From positions 372,001-436,000 of the forward strand of contig NZ_JPIN01000001.1 in NCBI RefSeq assembly GCF_000753735.1: a stretch of DNA of 64,000 nt. Reading direction: 5' to 3'. Below the pieces are notes generated by a model. The model was not told the DNA's origin. It saw nothing but the letters and a program-made list of their open reading frames with translations, and made no database searches. The DNA comes from Pseudidiomarina atlantica. Its GTDB lineage: Bacteria; Pseudomonadota; Gammaproteobacteria; Enterobacterales; Alteromonadaceae. This document shows, one piece after another, positions 53,852 through 62,393 of the stretch. The position numbers and the translations under genes are program-made. How positions within the stretch are numbered: position 1 is the first letter of the stretch; every line of letters starts with the position of its first letter.

Positions 53852-55003
53852 ATGGGTCATAATGATCACATGGATGATCGAGGGTTTGACGTAGTTGACA
53901 CATATGTATGCACTGAATGTATTGTCGATGATGTATTAACTCAACTTGTTAATGAAAATCTTGTTAGCCACTCATGCTCATATTGTGAAAGGTCATCAGA
54001 ATCTTTTGTTGCAGCTCCATTTGAAATTGTAATGGAGCGTATCTATGAGTCTATTTGCGCCTATTATGCAGATGCACAAGACATAGGTACTCCGTGGGAT
54101 AGTGGGTGGGTTTTTCCTGAAACTGAACCATATGATGTGCTCGAAGCGGTAAACCCTGGTTGGGAAGACAAGTTTACCAACGACGTCCTTGACTGCTTAG
54201 GATGCGATAAGTATTGGGTTCCACATTCACAAGGCGACTGGGGGTTAAGTAATCCCGCCCAGGCTTTGGCATATGGCTGGAGTGAATTTACGGATACCGT
54301 ACTTTATAAAACACGTTATCTATTTCTTTCAGAGCCACCAGATGAGTTTGATGTTGGGCGGCCGGATTATATACCCGTAAAATATGTTTTAGAGGCGCTC
54401 GGGAATCTAGTTAAACGTCTCAATCTCGTTACGGTCCTAGATTCAGGCACGGTATGTTATCGGGTTAGAGTTTCAACAAATGGTCAAGTTTACAGTAAGT
54501 TCTCTGAGATAAGCGTACCTCCTAAAGGACTTGCAGGGGCAGGAAGAATGAACCCTGCCGGAATTCCATATATGTACGTTGCACTTGAAAAAGAAACAGC
54601 AAAGCTCGAAACCCTATTTAAACAAAAGTGTCCTTATGCAGTCGCTGAACTGAAGACTATAAAACCACTTAAGTTATTAGATCTATCGGTTTTGCCTCAA
54701 AGCCCTAGTATTTTTGAGCCTGATAAATACACTGAGCGACATGAGATCCAATTTCTACGAAAGTTTCGAGACGAGATTTCAAAACCGATATCGAAAGATG
54801 GAATGGAACATATAGAATACATTCCAACACAAATAATTTCAGAGTATTTCCGTCATCGATTTACAGTCGATGATTCTAGTATTGATGGTGTTGTTTATAA
54901 ATCGTCAAAAAACCCGAACGGTAAGAATGTAGCTTTATTCGTTTCTGAGCACAAAGGTGTTGAGGAGATGGTCTTATTGTCATCATTGTGCATGGAAAGC
55001 TAA
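53852..55003 (+). CDS. Cassette protein: HEPN-associated N-terminal domain plus RES toxin domain
   Basis: 383 residues. The N-terminal part has zinc-knuckle-like Cys pairs (CTECIVDD, CSYCERS) and a helical region typical of HEPN/RES N-terminal domains. The C-terminal part is a RES domain: Arg in VCYRVRVS, then AGAGRMNPAGIPYMYVALEKETAKLE, with the Glu/Ser of the Arg-Glu-Ser signature later. RES toxins degrade NAD+. No dedicated Xre antitoxin lies beside it, unlike RES-Xre modules, so this larger protein may be self-controlled and infection-triggered. The gene is AT-rich. Confidence 0.8.
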   Translation: MGHNDHMDDRGFDVVDTYVCTECIVDDVLTQLVNENLVSHSCSYCERSSESFVAAPFEIVMERIYESICAYYADAQDIGTPWDSGWVFPETEPYDVLEAVNPGWEDKFTNDVLDCLGCDKYWVPHSQGDWGLSNPAQALAYGWSEFTDTVLYKTRYLFLSEPPDEFDVGRPDYIPVKYVLEALGNLVKRLNLVTVLDSGTVCYRVRVSTNGQVYSKFSEISVPPKGLAGAGRMNPAGIPYMYVALEKETAKLETLFKQKCPYAVAELKTIKPLKLLDLSVLPQSPSIFEPDKYTERHEIQFLRKFRDEISKPISKDGMEHIEYIPTQIISEYFRHRFTVDDSSIDGVVYKSSKNPNGKNVALFVSEHKGVEEMVLLSSLCMES

Positions 55004-55070
55004 CAATGCCAAGCACGCGGGAAATTTACTCGCTGTCGCTCTTAAATTTCCGGTGTTGGCAGCGTTAACG
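54998..55070 (+). other. attC site after cassette 6
   Basis: Left core AGCTAAC (54998-55004, overlapping the gene stop) exactly complements GTTAGCT at 53823, the start of this cassette. Right core GTTAACG at 55064-55070. Long paired arms: GCCAAGCACGCGGGAAATTTA against TAAATTTCCGGTGTTGGC. Confidence 0.92.
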
Positions 55071-55187
55071 TCCGCTCCTGGCACCTAGCAGACATGTCCA
55101 GACCAACCAAATTGATAGCGCAGCTTGCACCCCAGTCGCCATCGTCTAAAGTTTAAACAGCAATCCACGCAATAAAAGGAGGCAACA

Positions 55188-55346
55188 ATGGCTGTTCGAC
55201 ACAACCCGCCCAGCGGACCTAGTATTGTCCATAAAGGGCAGAAAGGCGGCAAAACGGGATGCGGTGTAGATACTAGGGTTAATCCGACGCACTGGACCAA
55301 CACGCACGATAGGATTACGTGTGACAAAAATGGGTGTAAAAACTAA
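55188..55346 (+). CDS. Small cysteine-containing protein, 52 aa
   Basis: Short gene with AAAAGGAGG 6 bases before its ATG. The product is basic, begins MAVRHNPPSGPSIVHKGQKGGKTGCG, and ends ITCDKNGCKN. The three Cys (TGCG, TCDKNGC) may bind metal or be redox active. I recall similar small proteins as uncharacterised but conserved. It follows the last attC by about 120 bases and precedes hsdM by 202 bases, and no further attC follows it. It may be the last cassette cargo or a leader gene of the restriction locus. The sequence from 55347 to 55548 shows no other gene. Confidence 0.65.
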   Translation: MAVRHNPPSGPSIVHKGQKGGKTGCGVDTRVNPTHWTNTHDRITCDKNGCKN

Positions 55347-55548
55347 CTCAAGCATTTCACCAGCGGTCAATTCTACGGCCGCTGATTCATTTTGAATCAA
55401 CTGACGCTCAAACCACGAGCGCTCTCGTTCAAGCTCTTTACAGTAGCGCCAAAATACACCACACTTTACGACCATAACACAACAATAACAATCGCAACGC
55501 ACACGCCCTCTCCCGTTGCGCACAAGTAAGCTAGGAAACGTCGTAGAC

Positions 55549-57264
55549 ATGGAAAATACCGAGCAAAAATTCTTAAAAGAGCTTGATGACAAACTTTGGA
55601 AAGCCGCAGATAAACTCCGCTCAAATATGGATGCCGCTAACTACAAGCACGTGGTGTTGGGGCTGATATTCTTGAAGTATGTGTCCGATGCGTTTGAGGA
55701 GCGACAGGAACAACTCACGGAGCTATTTCAAACCAACAGCGACGACAACATCTACTATTTAGCACCTGAAGACTTCGGCGACACGAATGATTACGAGAAT
55801 GCCTTACATGAAGAACTCGAGGTGCTCGACTATTATCGCGAAGCAAACGTGTTCTGGGTACCCAAGGCGGCACGCTGGAGCACATTAAAAGAAATGGCTG
55901 TGCTCCCCATCGGGAGTGTGCTATGGAAAGACGAGACAGGTAAGGACGTCAAATTACGATCCGTGAGTTGGCTTATCGACAATGCGCTCGACGAGATTGA
56001 GAAAAGTAACACCAAACTCAAAGGCATTTTGAACCGCATCAGCCAATACCAACTTGAAAATGACAAGCTGATCGGCCTTATTAACACCTTCTCGGATACC
56101 TCATTCACCAAGCCAGTGCTTGGTGGTAAGCCGCTCAGTCTGCACAGCAAAGACATACTCGGCCATGTTTACGAATACTTTTTGGGTCAGTTCGCACTCG
56201 CCGAAGGCAAACAAGGCGGCCAATATTACACGCCTAAAAGTATCGTAACTCTTATTGTTGAAATGTTGCAGCCCTACTCTGGGCGCGTCTATGACCCAGC
56301 AATGGGATCCGGCGGCTTCTTCGTGTCGAGCGACAAGTTCATCGAAGAACACGCCAGCGAGCAGCATTACGATGCCTCCGAACAGAAAAAGCATATTTCT
56401 GTATACGGGCAAGAATCAAATCCCACCACGTGGAAGCTTGCGGCGATGAACATGGCCATTCGCGGTATCGATTTCAATTTCGGCAAAAAGAACGCCGACA
56501 CGTTTTTGGATGATCAGCATCCTGATCTTCGGGCTGACTTCGTGATGGCCAACCCACCCTTTAACGTGAAAGATTGGTGGGCTGAGTCACTTGCAGATGA
56601 CACGCGCTGGAAATACGGCACGCCTCCAAAAGGCAACGCCAACTTTGCCTGGGTACAGCATATGCTGCACCATTTGGCACCAACCGGCAGCATGGGTATT
56701 TTGCTAGCGAACGGCTCTATGAGTTCGAACACCAACAACGAAGGCGAAATTCGTAAGCGGCTCATTGAAGAGGACTTGGTGGAATGTATGGTTGCCCTGC
56801 CCGGCCAACTGTTTACCAATACCCAAATACCGGCGTGTATCTGGTTTTTAACTAAAGACAAAGCCAACGGCATGGTTCGCAACGACAAAAAACGCGACCG
56901 CCGCGGCGAGTTTTTGTTTATTGACGCACGCGAACTCGGCTACATGAAAGACCGCGTATTACGTGACTTTACTAACGACGACATTGCCAAAGTTGCCAAC
57001 ACCTTTCATGCGTGGCAGCGAGATGAAGGCTACGAAGACATCGCTGGCTTCTGTAAATCCGTTAATTTAGCCGACATTAAAAATCACGATTTTGTGCTTA
57101 CCCCAGGCCGCTACGTTGGTGCAAAAGAGCAGGAAGACGACGGCGAACCCTTCAATGAGAAAATGGCACGCCTAACCGCACAGTTGAGCGAGCAGTTTGC
57201 TGAAAGTGATCGCCTAGAAGCTGAGATTAAGCGGAATCTTGGGGGGCTTGGGTATGAGCTTTGA
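55549..57264 (+). CDS. hsdM: Type I restriction-modification methyltransferase subunit
   Basis: N6-adenine methyltransferase subunit (571 residues) of a type I system. It has an N-terminal HsdM helical domain (ELDDKLWKAADKLRSNMDAANYKHVVLGLIFLKYVSD), SAM motif I DPAMGSGGFF (Asp249) and catalytic motif IV NPPF (Asn335). The frame opens at a TTG (55516), but ATG 55549 (MENTEQKFLKELDDK) is the family start. It overlaps hsdS by 11 bases. Confidence 0.95.
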   Translation: MENTEQKFLKELDDKLWKAADKLRSNMDAANYKHVVLGLIFLKYVSDAFEERQEQLTELFQTNSDDNIYYLAPEDFGDTNDYENALHEELEVLDYYREANVFWVPKAARWSTLKEMAVLPIGSVLWKDETGKDVKLRSVSWLIDNALDEIEKSNTKLKGILNRISQYQLENDKLIGLINTFSDTSFTKPVLGGKPLSLHSKDILGHVYEYFLGQFALAEGKQGGQYYTPKSIVTLIVEMLQPYSGRVYDPAMGSGGFFVSSDKFIEEHASEQHYDASEQKKHISVYGQESNPTTWKLAAMNMAIRGIDFNFGKKNADTFLDDQHPDLRADFVMANPPFNVKDWWAESLADDTRWKYGTPPKGNANFAWVQHMLHHLAPTGSMGILLANGSMSSNTNNEGEIRKRLIEEDLVECMVALPGQLFTNTQIPACIWFLTKDKANGMVRNDKKRDRRGEFLFIDARELGYMKDRVLRDFTNDDIAKVANTFHAWQRDEGYEDIAGFCKSVNLADIKNHDFVLTPGRYVGAKEQEDDGEPFNEKMARLTAQLSEQFAESDRLEAEIKRNLGGLGYEL

Positions 57265-58591
57265 AATCGCGTCTTCACAACTTTCTGAGTTCCTTTTATT
57301 TAAAAATGGAAAGAGTTCTCCAGAAAGAGATGAAAATGGTAACTTCCCAGTCTTTGGCTCTAATGGATTGATTGGTCACGCCAATAAAAGTAACTCTAAC
57401 AGCGATACCATTATTATTGGTCGAGTAGGTAGTTATTGTGGGAGTATCCACTATTCACAAAGGCCATGTTGGGTAACTGATAACGCTATGATATGTACCA
57501 GTAAAAATCCCGAGGATAGTTTATTTTGGTACTATTACTTGTTGTCTGCTAATTTGAATCAATATCGTTCTGGCTCAGGTCAGCCGCTGCTTAACCAAAG
57601 CACTATGAACTCTATTAATTGTAAGGTTCCCAAAACCCTTACTGAGAGAGTTCGCATAGGAAAGTTACTTGCCTCATTCGATCGACTAGTAAGTCAAAAT
57701 AATAGAATAAACCAAACCCTAGAACAAATCGCCCAAGCCATCTTCAAAAGCTGGTTTGTCGATTTCGAGCCCGTTAAAGCCAAAATAAACGCACTAGAAG
57801 CCGGCGGCAGCGATGAAGACGCCCTACTCGCCGCCATGCAAGCCATATCCGGCAAAGACAAAGAGCAACTAACCCAGCTCCAAACCGAAAATCCGGAGCA
57901 CTACAACCAACTCCGCACTACCGCCGAACTCTTCCCCTCCGCCATGCAAGACAGCGAACTGGGCGAGATTCCGGAGGGGTGGTCTTGTTTGGCATTAGAT
58001 GAAATAGCAAAATACCAAAACGGTCTTGCTCTTCAGAAGTTTAGACCAACAGCTGATGAGGACTGGCTTCCTGTTGTAAAAATAGCTCAGTTAAAAAAAG
58101 GCTTCGCTGACGGCCAAGAGAGAGCTACTGCTACCATAAAACCAGACTGTATTATCGAAAATGGTGATGTTGTATTTTCTTGGTCTGGCTCTTTAATGAT
58201 TGATACTTGGTGTGGTGGCAGAGCTGCTCTAAACCAGCATTTATTTAAGGTCACATCCCAAGATTACCCAAAGTGGCTGTTTTTCCATTTAACTCGTCAT
58301 CATTTGGAGGAGTTTCAGAGAATTGCAGCAGATAAAGCTGTCACAATGGGACACATAAAACGTGAACACCTGAAACAAGCCTTATGCGCTGTCCCTGACA
58401 CCAAACTTCTTGATGCTGTCGGTATTGCCCTAGGTACAATGTTGGAAAAACAAATAACTCTAAGGCTTGAATCTGACTCTTTGAAACAAATACAAGATAC
58501 TCTCCTTCCAAGGTTATTATCTGGTGACCTTAATTTTTTAGAAGCATCGGAAGAATTCTCTAATGAGCAGTTTCATAAGGAGCTTTCATAA
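57254..58591 (+). CDS. hsdS: Type I restriction-modification specificity subunit
   Basis: Target-recognition subunit, 445 residues. It has two recognition domains (about residues 5-145 and 240-405), each followed by a conserved helical spacer; the first is LDQIAQ-like (QTLEQIAQAIFKSWFVDFEPVKAK) and the second ends IQDTLLPRLLSGDL. The central stretch around EAGGSDEDALLAAMQ is long. The recognition parts are AT-rich compared with the GC-richer central spacer, the mosaic expected of swapped domains. Start ATG 57254 overlaps hsdM; a TAATG links it to the next gene. Confidence 0.93.
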   Translation: MSFEIASSQLSEFLLFKNGKSSPERDENGNFPVFGSNGLIGHANKSNSNSDTIIIGRVGSYCGSIHYSQRPCWVTDNAMICTSKNPEDSLFWYYYLLSANLNQYRSGSGQPLLNQSTMNSINCKVPKTLTERVRIGKLLASFDRLVSQNNRINQTLEQIAQAIFKSWFVDFEPVKAKINALEAGGSDEDALLAAMQAISGKDKEQLTQLQTENPEHYNQLRTTAELFPSAMQDSELGEIPEGWSCLALDEIAKYQNGLALQKFRPTADEDWLPVVKIAQLKKGFADGQERATATIKPDCIIENGDVVFSWSGSLMIDTWCGGRAALNQHLFKVTSQDYPKWLFFHLTRHHLEEFQRIAADKAVTMGHIKREHLKQALCAVPDTKLLDAVGIALGTMLEKQITLRLESDSLKQIQDTLLPRLLSGDLNFLEASEEFSNEQFHKELS

Positions 58592-59646
58592 TGGAACTGT
58601 GGTTAACGCGAGCAGGCTCTCACGGAGAGTATGAGCAAAAGTTTCTCGATGAGGGACGAGTTTTTCTAACCTGGGACGGACTAAATCAAGACCTTTCCAC
58701 TCTTAAGAGTCGAGAGGTCTTGCTTGATTTACTCGAAAACAATTACCCCAATGAAAAGCTTAAACGGCTTCAAAATCATAGCAGTCAAATTTGGCCTTTT
58801 GCAAAGACAATGCAAGTTGGGGACTGGGTAGTTTTGCCCTCGAAAAAACAACCAGTCATATACGTGGGCGAAATTACTAGCGAATACCGACACGATAAAA
58901 ATGCTGCCAATCCCTTTTATCATTCAAGAAAAGTAAAATGGTTCGGGCAAGAGATACCTCGCTCGAACTTTGGGCAGGATCTTCTATACAGCTTTGGCGC
59001 TTTCATGACAATTTGCCGGGTGCGCCGGAATAATGCATTAGAACGTTTAAAATCAATGTCTAAAAATGGGTGGCAGCCGGAAAATGTAAAGTCAGCTGTC
59101 CAACATTCAGGGCAAGTAAACGGGACTGACGTAAATGACGTTTCTAACGATGATAGTTTCGAATTTAATTTAGTCGATCTTGCTAAACAGCAAGTAGTTA
59201 ATCTAATTGAGCAAAAATTTAAAGGTCACGAACTCACACGGCTAGTCGCGGCCGTTTTAAAAGCCAAAGGATATAGTATATGGCAGAGCCCTGAGGGTGC
59301 CGATGGAGGTGCTGATATATTAGCATCAAACGGGATGATGGGATTTGGTGGCCAATCTATTTGCGTAGAAGTTAAATCGGGTTCCGGCACCGTTGACAGA
59401 CCAACTGTCGATAAGCTTTTAGGAGCTATGTCAAAGTTTAATGCAGAGCAAGGCTTATTCGTATCATGGGGCGGTTTTAAACAAAATGTTCAAAAAGATA
59501 TGGCAAGCAGTTTCTTCAGGTTACGTTTGTGGTCTCAAGATGATTTCCTCGAAGAACTATTTGCTGTTTATGACAAACTGGAAGACGAACTCAAAGCTCA
59601 ATTACCACTTAAAAGAGTTTGGTCGGTAGTTCTTGCAGATGATTAA
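58591..59646 (+). CDS. Mrr-type restriction endonuclease (COG4127-like)
   Basis: Predicted PD-(D/E)xK nuclease, 351 residues. The N-terminal half is an EVE/PUA-like reader domain (MELWLTRAGSHGEYEQKFLDEG, then GDWVVLPSKKQPVIYVGEI), as in COG4127 proteins. The C-terminal Mrr_cat domain carries SPEGADGGADILAS and ICVEVKSG, giving the catalytic Asp and E-x-K. It is coupled to hsdS (TAATG) and overlaps the next gene by 8 bases. Such proteins cut modified DNA, so it may complement the type I enzyme against phages with modified bases. Confidence 0.82.
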   Translation: MELWLTRAGSHGEYEQKFLDEGRVFLTWDGLNQDLSTLKSREVLLDLLENNYPNEKLKRLQNHSSQIWPFAKTMQVGDWVVLPSKKQPVIYVGEITSEYRHDKNAANPFYHSRKVKWFGQEIPRSNFGQDLLYSFGAFMTICRVRRNNALERLKSMSKNGWQPENVKSAVQHSGQVNGTDVNDVSNDDSFEFNLVDLAKQQVVNLIEQKFKGHELTRLVAAVLKAKGYSIWQSPEGADGGADILASNGMMGFGGQSICVEVKSGSGTVDRPTVDKLLGAMSKFNAEQGLFVSWGGFKQNVQKDMASSFFRLRLWSQDDFLEELFAVYDKLEDELKAQLPLKRVWSVVLADD

Positions 59647-60697
59647 GCAAGTCCATAAATGGCGAGAAATTGCTGCTCATTTTGCTGATAACCTAATAGT
59701 CGGCAATGGAGGCTCAATAGCGGTTTGTCCTGATCGATTTCGCTACAAAGATTTGCACGCTTATGCTATAAAAAACAACTTGTTAAAAAGTAACGTTATA
59801 GAAGTATTTGAAAAGGCGACTCCTAATAACCCTGATTTTGAAAAAGTGCTTTATCAGCTATGGTTAGCTGACTTCATCAATAAAAGGTTTGACGTTGAAA
59901 AGTCAGAGCGTGAGCGTGTGCGAGAGGGGTATACGCTCGTACGACGAGCATTAATTAATACCGTGAAGGATATACATCCAATCCAAGCTGAGATTGATTC
60001 AAAGCTTAATCAAATCGGTCGCTTCATATGTAACTTTTCTAACGTCCTGTACCTTAACTACGATTTGATTCTTTACTGGGCCAGCCTCAAGGTGAATTCC
60101 AAGGAAAAACACCGTTGTAAAGATGGTTTTTCAAGTAAGGAGTCTAAAAAGCGAACAACGTTAAGCCGCTTAAAGTTTTCAGAAGATCTCGAAAAAATTT
60201 GGGAACCCTTTAATCACAATTCGGCCTCAACCGCAATTTTCTATCCGCACGGTAGCCTTATGCTATACCAAACTAGAGCAAAGCATGAGGAGCGAAAATT
60301 AGGTTTATCGGGCGATGATATGCTGGACATCATTACTGAGTTTTGGGCAAAAAACGACAACCAACCACTTTTCGTTTGTGAGGGTTCGTCTGAGGAAAAA
60401 CTAGCGGCTATTAGTCGCTCTAACTACCTGACAACGGTTTATCACAAAGTCATTCCTCGTTTTAAAAGTACAGTCGTTATTTATGGTTGGAGTATCGGAG
60501 AAGAAGATCAACACATCATTCGTCAACTGAGGAGAGATTCCCTCAGTAAAATTGCAGTATCGATTGTTCTCAGAGGCCGCTCAGAGCAATCAATTTCGAA
60601 AGAACAGGAATACATTACCGATAAGTTATCGAACCTCGTCTCAGAAGAGGATATTTACTTCTTTGATGCCGATAGCAAGGGCTGTTGGTGCCATTAA
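59639..60697 (+). CDS. DUF4917 / SIR2-like protein
   Basis: 352 residues from ATG 59639; a TTG at 59633 is in frame. The pattern fits DUF4917, a SIR2-like Rossmann family: a mid-protein FYPHGSLMLYQTRAK with the key His, LFVCEGSSEEKLAAISRSNYL, and VIYGWSIGEEDQHIIRQLRRD near the end. SIR2-like domains in defense loci usually hydrolyse NAD+ to stop phage growth; whether this one does is inference. It overlaps the nuclease gene by 8 bases and the DUF6933 gene by TAATG. Confidence 0.78.
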   Translation: MIKQVHKWREIAAHFADNLIVGNGGSIAVCPDRFRYKDLHAYAIKNNLLKSNVIEVFEKATPNNPDFEKVLYQLWLADFINKRFDVEKSERERVREGYTLVRRALINTVKDIHPIQAEIDSKLNQIGRFICNFSNVLYLNYDLILYWASLKVNSKEKHRCKDGFSSKESKKRTTLSRLKFSEDLEKIWEPFNHNSASTAIFYPHGSLMLYQTRAKHEERKLGLSGDDMLDIITEFWAKNDNQPLFVCEGSSEEKLAAISRSNYLTTVYHKVIPRFKSTVVIYGWSIGEEDQHIIRQLRRDSLSKIAVSIVLRGRSEQSISKEQEYITDKLSNLVSEEDIYFFDADSKGCWCH

Positions 60698-61287
60698 TGA
60701 TAAAACTCCACGCCACCCGAAAGCTCTTCGAAAAACTAAAGCTCACCAGCGACGGCACCCTGCCCGTCACACCAACGAGCGCGTGGCTGCACGAAAAGCC
60801 TGCACTCGATATCAATCCATTAAGCGGATGGCATGGTCACCTCGTTACGCTACAACGCAGAAACTGCGTTTTAATGACGCATGACAGTACGCGCTTTCCG
60901 TTAGTGCTGCCAGCGTTGACCAAACCTGACTTTGCCGAACTAAACTACCGCTTTGTCGATGCCTTTATGAATACTCTGCTGAAATGCGGTGCTACTGAAA
61001 TCCACCTTGAAACGGCGGATAAATACCTGCGTCCGTTGCAAGTCGATACTGAATGCAGTCGTTCTGTGCAAGGTACACTCAACCGAATGAAGGACGAATT
61101 CGAACATCAGCTTTATTACGATCGCTTGAACATAGCCGAAATAACAGGTTATAACGCCGGCGCTTGGCTCGCGGATACGCCTCGTACAGTGAAAGGACAA
61201 AAGAACGCGTTATGGCCCAAAGATGCGATGTTGACGCTGCTGGAGCGTTTAGCCATGCAAACTTCCGATAACCGAGATATTGAGTAA
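60697..61287 (+). CDS. DUF6933-like protein
   Basis: A 196-residue protein with the pattern MIKLHATRKLFEKL, LSGWHGHLVTLQRRNCVLMTHDSTRFPLVLPAL and a C-terminal helical part. It resembles the DUF6933 family, which I recall only as uncharacterised. The start shares a base with the upstream stop (TAATG). Base composition is more GC-rich than its neighbours. It may be the antitoxin or partner of the SIR2-like protein; no direct evidence. Confidence 0.65.
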   Translation: MIKLHATRKLFEKLKLTSDGTLPVTPTSAWLHEKPALDINPLSGWHGHLVTLQRRNCVLMTHDSTRFPLVLPALTKPDFAELNYRFVDAFMNTLLKCGATEIHLETADKYLRPLQVDTECSRSVQGTLNRMKDEFEHQLYYDRLNIAEITGYNAGAWLADTPRTVKGQKNALWPKDAMLTLLERLAMQTSDNRDIE

Positions 61288-61299
61288 AGGATAACAAAT

Positions 61300-62265
61300 A
61301 TGCCTCGGCAGCAAAAACCATGGATATCATTGGATCAACAGTTAGAGCTACTTAAGAGCCGAGGTATGACTGTTGATGAGCCACAAATTGCGAGAAGTTA
61401 TTTGGAAAAGCTTGGTTACTATCGGCTCAGTGGCTACTGGTATCCCTTTCGCCAACTATCCACACACTTCAACCAAGAGCTGGAAATACCTATTCGTCAT
61501 GATGAGTTCGTTGAAGGAACTCATTTTCGGGATATTGTTGATCTCTACATCTTCGATAAACGACTTCGACTTCATGCGCTAGACGCCTTAGAACGAATTG
61601 AGATGGCAGTCCGCGTCGACATTGCTCACTTGCTTGGCGAAATTGACTGTTATGCACATGAAAACCCCAAATGCTTGCATGGCCACTTTAGTAAGCAAGT
61701 AAAAAAGAAAGGGCCTGCAAAAGGAAAAACTGAGCATCAACTCTGGTTAGAAAAGTACGAGAAAGCCATATGGCGAGCCCGACGAGAGCCATTTATTGAA
61801 CACTACAAAAAGAACTATGCAGGGATACCGATTTGGGTCGCTATTGAAGTTTGGGACTTCGGTATGATGTCGATGCTCTACTCAGGGATGAAGCTGCAAC
61901 ATCAAGATAAAATAGCGGAAAAATATGGTGCCCCAAGCGGCCATGACTTTAGCAAATGGCTCCGAAGTTTAAATTTTGTGCGTAATGTTTGCGCTCACCA
62001 CAGTAGGCTTTGGAATATCAACGTTCTCGAACGCGCGCCCATTCCTGATTACGAACATTGGCGACAAATAAATAATTCTCGCCCATTCTTCTATTTTTGC
62101 CTGATGCAAAAATTACTCGCAGTTATCAGTCCTAATTCGACATGGAATAAGCGATTTGATTGTATCGTTGAAAGCTTCCCAGAACCGCAAAATAACGCAA
62201 TAAATGCTAGCGAGTTTGGGATAGTTGATAACTGGAAGTCTTGGCCTGTGTGGGGCCTGAAATGA
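61300..62265 (+). CDS. Abi_2 family (AbiD/AbiF-like) abortive infection protein
   Basis: 321 residues matching the Abi_2 family: ISLDQQLELLKSRGMTVDEPQIARSYLEKLGYYRLSGYWYPFR at the N terminus, DLYIFDKRLRLHALDALERIEMAVR, and the HEPN motif FVRNVCAHHSRLWN (Arg228, His233). Related proteins abort phage infection, probably by RNA cleavage. It sits 12 bases after the DUF6933 gene and before hsdR, so it is likely the last gene of the inserted accessory set. Confidence 0.88.
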   Translation: MPRQQKPWISLDQQLELLKSRGMTVDEPQIARSYLEKLGYYRLSGYWYPFRQLSTHFNQELEIPIRHDEFVEGTHFRDIVDLYIFDKRLRLHALDALERIEMAVRVDIAHLLGEIDCYAHENPKCLHGHFSKQVKKKGPAKGKTEHQLWLEKYEKAIWRARREPFIEHYKKNYAGIPIWVAIEVWDFGMMSMLYSGMKLQHQDKIAEKYGAPSGHDFSKWLRSLNFVRNVCAHHSRLWNINVLERAPIPDYEHWRQINNSRPFFYFCLMQKLLAVISPNSTWNKRFDCIVESFPEPQNNAINASEFGIVDNWKSWPVWGLK

Positions 62266-62358
62266 GAGCCGACGCGTACACAACAAAGTTGCGAAGAGGC
62301 GCCGGGCGTATTGCCGATAAGTATAAACAAGATGTTTTACCTGTCAAACACTTTACGG

Positions 62359-62379
62359 TACTTTACATAAAGTATACTT
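62359..62379. promoter_or_regulatory. Overlapping palindromes in the hsdR promoter region
   Basis: TACTTTA-CA-TAAAGTA (62359-62374) is a perfect palindrome and overlaps AAGTATACTT (62370-62379), ending 14 bases before the hsdR ATG. It suggests that hsdR has its own regulated promoter. Confidence 0.55.
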
Positions 62380-62393
62380 AAAGGACTAATGGA

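Larger units (their letters stand above)
48732..55070 (+). mobile_element. Integron cassette array without a visible integrase
   Basis: Eight plus-strand genes, mostly unrelated to each other, are separated by short palindromic elements that fit attC sites (left core ending TAAC, right core starting GTT, imperfect dyad between). Cassette logic holds: the right core that begins a cassette is the reverse complement of the left core in that cassette's own attC. Examples are GTTAGGC (52164) with GCCTAAC (52551), GTTAGCT (53823) with AGCTAAC (54998), and GTTATGG (50204) with CCATAAC (50782). No intI or attI is in the window, so this is either the distal part of a chromosomal integron or an integrase-less cluster. 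Confidence 0.8.

Noticed and set aside
48490-55550. Presence of an integron integrase or transposase
   Set aside because: No frame with tyrosine-recombinase or transposase motifs was found in the window on either strand.
55146-55592. Minus-strand frame of 148 codons opposite the 52-residue Cys protein and the hsdM start
   Set aside because: A stretch (KELERERSWFERQLIQNESAAVEL) looks protein-like, but there is no ribosome site, it overlaps two better genes, and the rest is low quality.
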